A DNA stretch of 8,867 bases from Nocardioidaceae bacterium (GTDB taxonomy: Bacteria > Actinomycetota > Actinomycetes > Propionibacteriales > Nocardioidaceae): assembly GCA_013696015.1 (NCBI GenBank), contig JACCZI010000216.1:1-8867 (forward strand), read 5' to 3'. This document shows, one piece after another, positions 1 through 5,873 of this stretch. How positions within the stretch are numbered: position 1 is the first letter of the stretch; the number at the start of each line of letters is the position of its first letter. The notes beneath the pieces were generated by a model, which was not told the origin of the DNA, ran no database searches, and saw only the letters and a program-made list of their open reading frames with translations. Made by a program: the position numbers and the translations under genes.

Positions 1-84
1 GCGTACGTCTGCCACGGCTTCGTCTGCGACCGCCCCGTTACGGACCCCGCCGCCCTCACCGACGATCCGCCGCCTCCGGTGTGA
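1..84 (+). CDS. C-terminal end of a YyaL/DUF255-type thioredoxin-domain protein (partial)
   Basis: An open frame enters from the left edge and ends at TGA 82-84, giving the last 27 residues. The tail reads AYVCHGFVCDRPVTDP followed by a Pro-rich end. The Cys-x4-Cys spacing with 'RPVTDP' is what I recall at the C-terminus of the long YyaL/SPATA20-like (DUF255) proteins, which have an N-terminal thioredoxin fold and an epimerase-like alpha/alpha barrel. The context agrees: in M. tuberculosis a protein of this kind (Rv1084) precedes the hemolysin III gene Rv1085c and the prenyltransferase Rv1086, and the same neighbours follow here. The catalytic part lies outside the window, so the family call rests on a short tail plus gene order. 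The open frame itself is more certain than the product. Confidence 0.55.
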   Translation, partial: AYVCHGFVCDRPVTDPAALTDDPPPPV

Positions 85-129
85 CGACTCCCGCGACGGA
101 GCAAGCCCGCGGTGTTCGCTGACAGCAGA

Positions 130-165
130 TTGTATTAGAACGCGGCAGCCTGTAATCATAATTAC
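130..165 (+). promoter_or_regulatory. Candidate promoter of the RHH-like gene, apparently leaderless
   Basis: The 40 bases before ATG 166 are strikingly A/T-rich for this window. A possible -35 TTGTAT (130-135) is followed after 17 nt by TAATCA (153-158). An overlapping alternative -10 is TGTAAT (151-156). Either would start RNA within a few bases of the ATG. No Shine-Dalgarno sequence is visible, which fits a leaderless mRNA. Inferred from motif and spacing only. Confidence 0.45.
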
Positions 166-166
166 A
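151..166. repeat. Perfect 6-4-6 palindrome TGTAAT-N4-ATTACA, candidate operator
   Basis: TGTAAT (151-156) and ATTACA (161-166) are perfect inverted repeats around CATA. The palindrome covers the predicted -10 region and ends on the A of the start codon of the 166-681 gene. A repressor bound here would block RNA polymerase directly. Because that gene encodes an RHH-like protein, autorepression is the simplest hypothesis, but a different regulator is possible. Confidence 0.5.
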
Positions 167-681
167 TGACTACATCACACGAAAAGGTCGGGAGCTGGCT
201 GTCCGGCCGCTTGCCCGACGATTGGTTCGACGGCGCACCCACGGTCCAGGTCGACCGCGACGAGATCGTGATAACCGGCCAGCTCGCCGCTCCTGAGCGC
301 GCCGAGGACGTCCCTGACGCGGAGCACGCAGCGGCCGTGGCCGGCCGTGTGAAGCGCTTCCGCGAATCAACGCGCGAGCAGCGCATGCAGATCGCCCGTG
401 AGCTGGAGCACACCGCCGGCCGCAAGGTGGCCTGGGCAGTGGAGGTCGACAACGAGCGGCACATGTTCACTTCGCTGTCGGCTCCCGTCATGACGCGGCT
501 GCGCCAGCCAGAGCGCCAGGTGCTCGACACGCTGGTTGATTCCGGCGCGGCACGTTCCCGCAGCGACGCACTCGGCTGGTGCGTCCGCCTCGTCGCCCAG
601 CACGCCGATGAGTGGCTCTCCGAGCTACGCCAGGCGATGACCCGCGTGGAAGAGGTACGAGAGCAGGGCCCGGACGCCTGA
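166..681 (+). CDS. Small actinobacterial protein with C-terminal ribbon-helix-helix-like region
   Basis: A 171-residue soluble protein starting at ATG 166. The name of the family is not known to me, though similar hypothetical proteins occur in actinobacteria. Residues about 105-145 fit a ribbon-helix-helix (CopG/Arc-like) pattern: a short strand (VMTRLRQPE), a first helix (RQVLDTLVDSG), a turn (ARSRSD) and a second helix (ALGWCVRLVAQH). A further charged helix (WLSELRQAMTRVEEVRE) follows. The N-terminal half has a strand-like segment (DEIVITGQL) and a basic helix around residues 60-85, with no catalytic motif. There is no signal peptide or membrane segment. It stands alone between the DUF255-type gene and the convergent hemolysin III gene, which are adjacent in M. 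tuberculosis as I recall, so it may be an insertion. An ATA codon and the A/T-rich upstream region also hint at accessory origin. The role is inferred to be transcriptional regulation, possibly of itself. It could instead be an antitoxin-like protein, but no toxin partner is present. Confidence 0.8.
   Translation: MTTSHEKVGSWLSGRLPDDWFDGAPTVQVDRDEIVITGQLAAPERAEDVPDAEHAAAVAGRVKRFRESTREQRMQIARELEHTAGRKVAWAVEVDNERHMFTSLSAPVMTRLRQPERQVLDTLVDSGAARSRSDALGWCVRLVAQHADEWLSELRQAMTRVEEVREQGPDA
645..681 (+). repeat. Direct repeat copy 1: 3' end of the RHH-like gene
   Basis: Bases 645-681 match 839-875 at 36 of 37 positions, and the inner 33 bases (649-681 and 843-875) are identical. This copy is in frame and encodes the last residues of the protein, VEEVREQGPDA, plus the TGA stop. 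It is therefore probably the original. The sequence diverges right after the stop codon. Confidence 0.9.
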
Positions 682-719
682 TCGTTCCTGTCGTTGGTCG
701 CGATATCTGCGCCGCGGCG

Positions 720-750
720 GAGGGGTGCAGCGCTAACGCGAGCACCCCTC
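720..750. terminator. Strong hairpin between convergent genes, candidate bidirectional terminator
   Basis: GAGGGGTGC (720-728) pairs perfectly with GCACCCCTC (742-750): a 9-bp stem with a 13-nt loop that can itself form a 3-bp GCG/CGC stem. It lies 38 nt past the stop of the RHH-like gene and downstream of the convergent hemolysin III gene, so it could end transcription from both sides. No T-tract follows on either strand, which is common for actinobacterial hairpin terminators. The position supports the call. Activity is inferred. Confidence 0.55.
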
Positions 751-806
751 AATTGGCGCGATGCTGACGCAGCGCCGCACCCGGCGGGTCATGTTCCCGC
801 CAATTG
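750..806. repeat. Perfect 9-bp inverted repeat enclosing a second hairpin
   Basis: CAATTGGCG (750-758) and CGCCAATTG (798-806) are perfect inverted repeats 39 nt apart. Within and overlapping the right arm, GGCGGG (783-788) pairs with CCCGCC (796-801) around a 7-nt loop. The left arm starts on the last base of the terminator-like hairpin at 720-750. The two hairpins that use bases 796-801 exclude each other, so the region can fold in alternative ways. I do not recognise this as a known RNA or transposon end. Confidence 0.6.
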
Positions 807-838
807 CGGCAGCGCGCGCCGGTGCGCCGCCAGGGTTA

Positions 839-875
839 CGTCGAAGAGGTACGAGAGCAGGGCCCGGACGCCTGA
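839..875 (+). repeat. Direct repeat copy 2, in intergenic DNA
   Basis: Second copy of the 3' end of the RHH-like gene (36 of 37 bases, one mismatch at 842), located 194 bp downstream and 11 bp from the stop codon of the convergent hemolysin III gene. Read in the same frame it still encodes YVEEVREQGPDA and a TGA. The single difference is synonymous (GTG to GTC, Val). Upstream in that frame there is no RHH domain and a stop occurs at 765-767, so this is not an intact second gene. Confidence 0.9.
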
Positions 876-886
876 CGCAGGGATCG

Positions 887-1612
887 TCAGCGGAGGGCGT
901 AGGTGGCCAGGGAGATGCCGACGTAGTGGGTGGTGAACCCGGCGATGGTGAACGAGTGGAACACCTCGTGGAAGCCGAACCAGCGTGGCAGCGGGTTGGG
1001 CCGCTGCACGGCATAGACGAGAGCGCCCAGAGTGTAGAAGCCGCCGCCCACGAACATCAGCGTGATCACGGCAGTGCCGGCGCTGGCGGCGAACTCCTGC
1101 ATCCACAGAATCGCCGCCCAGCCCAATGCGAAGTAGACCGGGACGTACAACCACCGCGGCGCATCGACCCAGAACACTCGGAACAGGACGCCGACCACGG
1201 CTCCTGCCCACACGATTGTCAGTAGCAGCTGCGCATTGCGGTCGTCCAGCAGGAGCAACGCGAACGGCGTGTAGGTCCCCGCGATGAACAGGAAGATCGT
1301 CGAGTGGTCGAGCCGCTTCAGTACCGCACGCCCACGTTCACTCCAGGCCCGGGTGTGGTACAGCGCGCTGACCCCGAACAGCAGGATCGACGCGATCATG
1401 AACACCATCGCCCCGATGCGAGCGTCCCCGGCGGGGGAAAGCACGACGAGTACGATCCCGGCGGCCAGTGACAACGGCAGCGTCGCGGCGTGCAACCACC
1501 CGCGCAGCCGCGGCTTGATCTCCTCGACGGTCTCGCGCAGCTCCGAGCGCACCTCGCGCAGCCTGTCACTGACGTCGTCTCGCACCGATGGCCCTCGCAT
1601 GCCGTCGATCAT
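887..1612 (-). CDS. Hemolysin III / PAQR family membrane protein (TrhA-like)
   Basis: A 241-residue protein with about seven hydrophobic segments, the first near residues 39-59 and the last near 217-236. The metal-site residues typical of PAQR/hemolysin III proteins are present: SALYHTRAW (His86), LKRLDHSTIF (Asp102, His103) and GFHEVFHSF (His215, His219). The acidic N-terminal tail of about 35 residues is presumably cytoplasmic. Bacterial TrhA proteins have been linked to membrane fluidity and energetics, and the haemolysin label is historical. The frame stays open up to 1816, but that would run deep into the divergent prenyltransferase gene. I place the start at ATG 1612 because TACGCT (1619-1624, minus strand) lies 6 nt before it with CTGACA 17 nt further up. 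ATG 1600 is a possible alternative. It is divergent from the prenyltransferase gene, as Rv1085c/Rv1086 are in M. tuberculosis. Confidence 0.9.
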   Translation of the reverse strand: MIDGMRGPSVRDDVSDRLREVRSELRETVEEIKPRLRGWLHAATLPLSLAAGIVLVVLSPAGDARIGAMVFMIASILLFGVSALYHTRAWSERGRAVLKRLDHSTIFLFIAGTYTPFALLLLDDRNAQLLLTIVWAGAVVGVLFRVFWVDAPRWLYVPVYFALGWAAILWMQEFAASAGTAVITLMFVGGGFYTLGALVYAVQRPNPLPRWFGFHEVFHSFTIAGFTTHYVGISLATYALR

Positions 1613-1647
1613 CAGCTCAGCGTAGATCCCTTGGCGCGCGGTGTCAG
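1613..1647 (-). promoter_or_regulatory. Predicted leaderless promoter of the hemolysin III gene
   Basis: On the minus strand CTGACA (1642-1647) is followed by a 17-nt spacer and TACGCT (1619-1624), then 6 nt (1613-1618) and ATG 1612. This matches a SigA-type promoter (TTGACA/TANNNT) whose transcript would start at or next to the ATG. The -35 sits inside the spacer of the opposing prenyltransferase promoter. Confidence 0.55.
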
Positions 1648-1664
1648 TGGGTAACCTGACCCTG
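1631..1664 (+). promoter_or_regulatory. Predicted leaderless promoter of the cis-prenyltransferase gene
   Basis: TAACCT (1652-1657) is a TANNNT -10 element 7 nt before ATG 1665. A weak -35, TTGGCG (1631-1636), has only a 15-nt spacer. No Shine-Dalgarno sequence precedes the ATG. The arrangement supports leaderless translation from 1665 and argues against the in-frame GTG at 1641, which would lie upstream of the -10 element. Confidence 0.5.
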
Positions 1665-2474
1665 ATGTCCTCCGCCAGCTTCCCTGCCCGGCGATTGCCA
1701 CGTCGGGCGCGCAGAGCCGTACGAGACCTTGTGTACCGCGCGTACACGCGGCGCCTGCAGCACCGGCTCGACCCGACCCAGGCCCCTCGACACGTCGGCG
1801 TGATGATCGACGGCAACCGTCGCTGGGCGCGCGCGTTCGGTGGCGCGACAGCCGAGGGTCACCGCGCGGGAGCAGATCGGCTCCTGCAGTTCCTCGGCTG
1901 GTGCGACGACGCCGGGGTCGAGATCGTCACGGTCTACCTGCTGTCAACGGACAACCTCAACCGAGACGCTGCCGAGCTCGAGCCGCTCATCGCGATCATC
2001 GAGGACCTCGCGGTCAGCATCGGAGCCACCGGCCGCTGGCGGGTGAACCCGATCGGTTCACTGGATCTCCTTCCGGCCGCCACCGCTCGGCGGCTCAAAG
2101 AGGTCGAGGCGGCCACATTCGGCACGCAGGGCACGACCGTCAACCTTGCGGTCGGGTACGGGGGCCGGCGCGAGCTCACCGACGCGGTCCGAGCGCTGCT
2201 GCACGAGCACGCCACGCGGGGGACGTCGATCGAGGAGCTGGCCGAGGTGCTCGACGTCGAGCACATTGCCGAGCACCTGTACACGAAGGGCCAACCCGAT
2301 CCCGACCTGGTGATCCGGACTTCCGGGGAGCAGCGAATGTCCGGCTTCCTGCTCTGGCAGAGCGCGCACAGCGAGTTCTACTTCTGCGAGGCGCTATGGC
2401 CGGATTTTCGGCGCATCGACTTCCTGCGCGCCATGCGTTCGTACGCCGCGCGCGAGCGCCGCTACGGCAGCTGA
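1665..2474 (+). CDS. Short-chain-type cis-prenyltransferase (Z-isoprenyl diphosphate synthase, UppS family)
   Basis: A 269-residue cytosolic or membrane-associated enzyme that condenses isopentenyl diphosphate with an allylic diphosphate in cis. The family motifs occur in order: MIDGNRRWAR (47-56, catalytic Asp49), GHRAGA with His66, YLLSTDNLNR (91-100), NLAVGYGGRRE (160-170), and PDLVIRTSGEQ through FLLWQSAHSEFYF to LWPDF (213-248), which carries the pyrophosphate-binding Arg and the Mg-related Glu. The wording YLLST and WQSAHSE resembles M. tuberculosis Rv1086, a Z,E-farnesyl diphosphate synthase, more than classical long-chain UppS. Leu92 sits where long-chain enzymes have a small Ala. The product is therefore inferred to be short (about C15), feeding decaprenyl or undecaprenyl carrier synthesis. 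The N-terminal 40 residues are Arg-rich. The start was chosen from the leaderless promoter, and GTG 1641 would add 8 residues. phoH2 follows after a 112-bp gap. Confidence 0.92.
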   Translation: MSSASFPARRLPRRARRAVRDLVYRAYTRRLQHRLDPTQAPRHVGVMIDGNRRWARAFGGATAEGHRAGADRLLQFLGWCDDAGVEIVTVYLLSTDNLNRDAAELEPLIAIIEDLAVSIGATGRWRVNPIGSLDLLPAATARRLKEVEAATFGTQGTTVNLAVGYGGRRELTDAVRALLHEHATRGTSIEELAEVLDVEHIAEHLYTKGQPDPDLVIRTSGEQRMSGFLLWQSAHSEFYFCEALWPDFRRIDFLRAMRSYAARERRYGS

Positions 2475-2546
2475 CGAAACTCCCGTCAGACGGCCACCCA
2501 CGCAGGCGGGCGTGTCGTACCTGGCGGATCCGACGCGCAGTCGTAG

Positions 2547-2560
2547 CGTCACTGGTGACG
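2547..2560. repeat. Palindrome CGTCAC-TG-GTGACG upstream of phoH2, candidate operator
   Basis: CGTCAC (2547-2552) and GTGACG (2555-2560) are perfect inverted repeats around TG. They overlap a possible -10 TAGCGT (2544-2549) and the expected transcription start in the 112-bp gap before phoH2. The 2-nt centre makes an RNA hairpin unlikely, so a protein-binding site is more plausible. The regulator is unknown. Confidence 0.4.
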
Positions 2561-2586
2561 GCAGGCCTCTGCGAAAGGGACACCCC

Positions 2587-3900
2587 GTGGCCGACGAATC
2601 TCACACCACCACCCGTCGCACGTACGTGCTCGACACCAGTGTCCTGCTGGCCGACCCGGGCGCCTTGCGTCGGTTCGAGGAGCACGAGGTGGTGCTGCCC
2701 GTGGTCGTGATCACCGAGCTGGAGGGCAAGCGGGCGCACCCCGAGCTGGGCTACTTCGCCCGGGCGGCACTGCGCCACCTCGACGAGCTGCGGATCCGCC
2801 ACGGCCGGCTCGACGAGCCGGTCCCGGTCGGCGAGACCGGCGGCACCATGCGGGTGGAGCTCAACCACACCAGCCTGAACTCGCTACCGGCGGGTTTCCG
2901 GCTCGGCGACAACGACACCCGGATCCTCGCCGTCGCGAGCAACCTGGCCGGCGAGGGCGGCGACGTCACCCTGGTCTCCAAGGACCTGCCCATGCGGGTC
3001 AAGGCGTCGGCGGTCGGCCTGGTCGCCGAGGAGTACCGCGCCGAGCTGGCCGCCGAGTCCGGTTGGACCGGGATGGTCGAGATCGAGATCGGTGGTCGTG
3101 ACGTCGACACCTTGTACGAAGCCGGAACGGCGGACCTCGACGTCGCCCGCGAGCTGCCGTGCCACACCGGGCTGGTGCTGCTGTCGGACAGAGGCAGTGC
3201 GCTCGGGCGGGTCCGTCCCGACAAGTCCGTACGCCTGGTACGCGGAGATCGCGAGGCGTTCGGCCTGCGTGGCCGCTCGGCGGAGCAGCGCATCGCCCTC
3301 GACCTGCTGCTCGACGCCGAGGTCGGCATCGTCTCGCTGGGCGGCCGCGCCGGCACCGGCAAGTCGGCCCTGGCCATGTGTGCGGGTCTCGAAGCGGTCA
3401 TGGAGCGCCGGCAGCACAAGAAGGTGATCGTGTTCCGCCCGTTGTACGCAGTCGGCGGCCAGGACCTCGGCTACCTGCCCGGCAATGAGTCGGAGAAGAT
3501 GCAGCCCTGGGCTCAGGCGGTGTTCGACACGCTCGGCGCCGTCTCCTCGGGCGATGTCATCGACGAGGTGCTCGAGCGCGGCATGCTCGAAGTTCTCCCG
3601 CTCACCCACATCCGCGGCCGGTCCCTGCACGACGCGTTCGTCATCGTCGACGAGGCGCAGTCATTGGAGCGCAACGTGCTGCTGACCGTGCTGTCGCGCG
3701 TGGGGGCCGGCTCCAAGGTCGTGCTGACCCACGACGTGGCGCAGCGCGACAACCTGCGGGTGGGTCGTCACGACGGCGTCGTGGCCGTCGTAGAGAAGCT
3801 CAAGGGACACCCGTTGTTCGCCCACGTCACCCTGACCCGGTCCGAGCGCTCCCCGATCGCTGCGCTAGTGACCGAGATGCTGGAGGACGTTACGCTGTGA
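2587..3900 (+). CDS. phoH2: PhoH2: PIN-domain RNase fused to PhoH ATPase/helicase
   Basis: A 437-residue cytosolic fusion protein. The N-terminal PIN nuclease (about 12-150) shows the metal-binding acidic residues: YVLDTS (Asp16), TELEGK (Glu44), GDND (Asp108, Asp110) and SKD (Asp133). The C-terminal PhoH domain (about 230-437) has Walker A GRAGTGKS (253-260), Walker B FVIVDEAQ (351-358) and the conserved RPLYAVGGQDLGYLPG segment. The mycobacterial homologue (Rv1095, about the same length) unwinds and cleaves RNA in an ATP-dependent way, and the same activity is inferred here. The start is GTG 2587: AAGGGA (2575-2580) lies 6 nt upstream, whereas the upstream in-frame GTG codons would add residues unlike the family. 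In mycobacteria phoH2 is paired with a small upstream antitoxin gene, phoAT. I see no convincing counterpart in the 112-bp gap. Confidence 0.93.
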   Translation: MADESHTTTRRTYVLDTSVLLADPGALRRFEEHEVVLPVVVITELEGKRAHPELGYFARAALRHLDELRIRHGRLDEPVPVGETGGTMRVELNHTSLNSLPAGFRLGDNDTRILAVASNLAGEGGDVTLVSKDLPMRVKASAVGLVAEEYRAELAAESGWTGMVEIEIGGRDVDTLYEAGTADLDVARELPCHTGLVLLSDRGSALGRVRPDKSVRLVRGDREAFGLRGRSAEQRIALDLLLDAEVGIVSLGGRAGTGKSALAMCAGLEAVMERRQHKKVIVFRPLYAVGGQDLGYLPGNESEKMQPWAQAVFDTLGAVSSGDVIDEVLERGMLEVLPLTHIRGRSLHDAFVIVDEAQSLERNVLLTVLSRVGAGSKVVLTHDVAQRDNLRVGRHDGVVAVVEKLKGHPLFAHVTLTRSERSPIAALVTEMLEDVTL

Positions 3901-3984
3901 CCGGTTGCGGTTGCGGGCCCTGACGCCGCATGATCCGGCGCGCTGAGGGAACCACGACAGCGCAAGCCCTCCACGACGGATCGT

Positions 3985-4002
3985 CCGGCACGTACCTGCC
4001 GG
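3985..4002 (+). promoter_or_regulatory. Small hairpin just before the ribosome binding site of the ABC ATPase gene
   Basis: CCGGCA (3985-3990) and TGCCGG (3997-4002) are perfect inverted repeats around a 6-nt loop. The right arm ends 2 nt before the Shine-Dalgarno AAGGGA (4005-4010). It could be a leader structure or an operator. The rest of the 117-bp gap after phoH2 shows only a weak 5-bp hairpin (3924-3928 with 3936-3940), too weak to call a terminator. Confidence 0.35.
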
Positions 4003-4017
4003 TGAAGGGACACAACA

Positions 4018-5109
<1,092 letters not shown>

Positions 5110-5147
5110 GGTGCCTGCTGTGGTCTCGGTTTGATAACGACTGCGGA

Positions 5148-5178
5148 GTAGGGCAGGGTGTAGCGACCCCTGTCCTAC
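5148..5178 (+). promoter_or_regulatory. 11-bp stem-loop before the transglycosylase gene (leader structure or terminator)
   Basis: Bases 5148-5158 pair with 5168-5178, giving 11 bp with one G-U pair and a 9-nt loop, about 40 nt after the ABC ATPase stop codon. It ends 3 nt before the Shine-Dalgarno GGAAGG (5182-5187) of the next gene. A possible -10, GATAAC (5133-5138), would start RNA almost exactly at the foot of the stem, making it a 5' leader hairpin. It could equally terminate the ATPase transcript. No T-tract follows. Confidence 0.55.
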
Positions 5179-5194
5179 CCCGGAAGGTTCGTGC

Positions 5195-5803
5195 GTGGCC
5201 TTGCGGCGCCGGCTTTGCGCTTACGCCGTCATCCTCGGCGGCTTGTTCGCGACGGCCGTTATGCTCGGGACCGGTGGTCAGGCGGGTCCTCAAGCGCGAG
5301 CACCTGTCGCCAGCGCACCGTCGGCAGCGGCGGGGTACGAGCGTGACGTGGCGCGCTGGACCGACAGCGGGACCGTCAGCCGCGACGCGGTCAGACCCTC
5401 ACTCGGTGACCTGAAGCAACAGGCCCTGCGGGGCCGCACCGGCACTGTCGGTCGCCACCGCGGCGGAGCCACAGTCAAGACCGGCGAGCTGGCCGCTGCC
5501 CACTCCGACCCGCGGGACATCGCGCGGGCGATGCTCGCGCGGTATGGCTGGTCCGAGTACGAGTTCGGCTGCCTCGACTCGCTATGGGTCGGCGAGAGCA
5601 ACTGGAATGCTTCGGCCACCAACCCCACGTCCGGTGCGTACGGCATCCCGCAGTCGCTGCCGGCGGAGAAGATGGCCAGCGCCGGCCCGGACTGGCGCAC
5701 CAACCCGGCGACGCAGATCGCGTGGGGGCTGGAGTACATCCGCTTGTCGTACGGGACGCCGTGCTCGGCCAACAGCTTCAAGGCCGGCAACGGCTGGTAC
5801 TGA
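5195..5803 (+). CDS. Secreted lytic-transglycosylase-like (SLT-fold) cell-wall protein
   Basis: A 202-residue protein starting at GTG 5195, with GGAAGG (5182-5187) 7 nt upstream. The N-terminus is a typical export signal: a basic start (MALRRRLC), a hydrophobic core (about 9-26) and a small-residue stretch near 30-45. A low-complexity linker of about 60 residues follows. The C-terminal domain (about 106-202) resembles actinobacterial transglycosylase-like proteins: DIARAMLARYGW, LDSLWVGESNWN with Glu134 as likely catalytic acid, NPTSGAYGIPQSLP, and QIAWGLEYIRLSYGTPCSANSF, ending in NGWY. Cys126 and Cys190 could form a disulfide outside the cell. The expected role is cleavage of the peptidoglycan glycan strand during wall remodelling. 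The protein lacks any visible LysM or G5 wall-anchoring domain. The DUF2079 gene follows after 70 bp on the same strand. Confidence 0.88.
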   Translation: MALRRRLCAYAVILGGLFATAVMLGTGGQAGPQARAPVASAPSAAAGYERDVARWTDSGTVSRDAVRPSLGDLKQQALRGRTGTVGRHRGGATVKTGELAAAHSDPRDIARAMLARYGWSEYEFGCLDSLWVGESNWNASATNPTSGAYGIPQSLPAEKMASAGPDWRTNPATQIAWGLEYIRLSYGTPCSANSFKAGNGWY

Positions 5804-5873
5804 GCGGGGGGTCTCGCGGCCCGTGTCAGGATGAAGTAGCCGGGTCACGCAACCACCCTCTGCACGGAGCTCC

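Noticed and set aside
162..752. Minus-strand ORF opposite the RHH-like gene
   Set aside because: Shadow of the G/C-rich third positions of the plus-strand gene. Low-complexity Ser/Arg product, no motifs and no start signal.
733..792. A 19-codon minus-strand ORF inside the inverted-repeat region
   Set aside because: Too short, with no recognisable similarity. It is made largely of the hairpin arms, so it is better explained as structure than as coding sequence.
682..842. Insertion sequence or CRISPR in the repeat-flanked interval
   Set aside because: No transposase or integrase fits in the interval. There are only two repeat copies, flanking one 157-161 bp spacer, and no cas genes.
1641..1664. 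GTG 1641 as start of the prenyltransferase
   Set aside because: It lies upstream of the TAACCT -10 element, has no Shine-Dalgarno sequence, and adds only 8 non-conserved residues. ATG 1665 fits leaderless initiation. Not fully excluded.
1613..1816. N-terminal extension of the hemolysin III reading frame by up to 68 codons to 1816
   Set aside because: It would overlap the conserved prenyltransferase coding region on the other strand, the extension is Arg-rich and unlike the family, and a good promoter lies just upstream of ATG 1612.
2512..2586. In-frame GTG 2512 as start of phoH2
   Set aside because: No ribosome binding site. GTG 2587 has AAGGGA at ideal spacing and begins close to the PIN domain.
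2556..2710. Small ORF overlapping the 5' end of phoH2 as a PhoAT-like antitoxin
   Set aside because: It is an open shadow frame starting at a GTG with no Shine-Dalgarno sequence. Its Cys/Pro/Thr-rich composition looks like out-of-frame translation of phoH2.
5110..5194. c-di-AMP (ydaO/yuaA) riboswitch upstream of the transglycosylase
   Set aside because: The gap is only 85 bp, well below the size of that riboswitch, and shows a single stem-loop rather than its multi-helix architecture.
5831..5839. Two-codon upstream ORF (ATG AAG TAG) before the DUF2079 gene
   Set aside because: Such minimal ORFs arise by chance. It is 34 nt from the true start and no coupling is evident.
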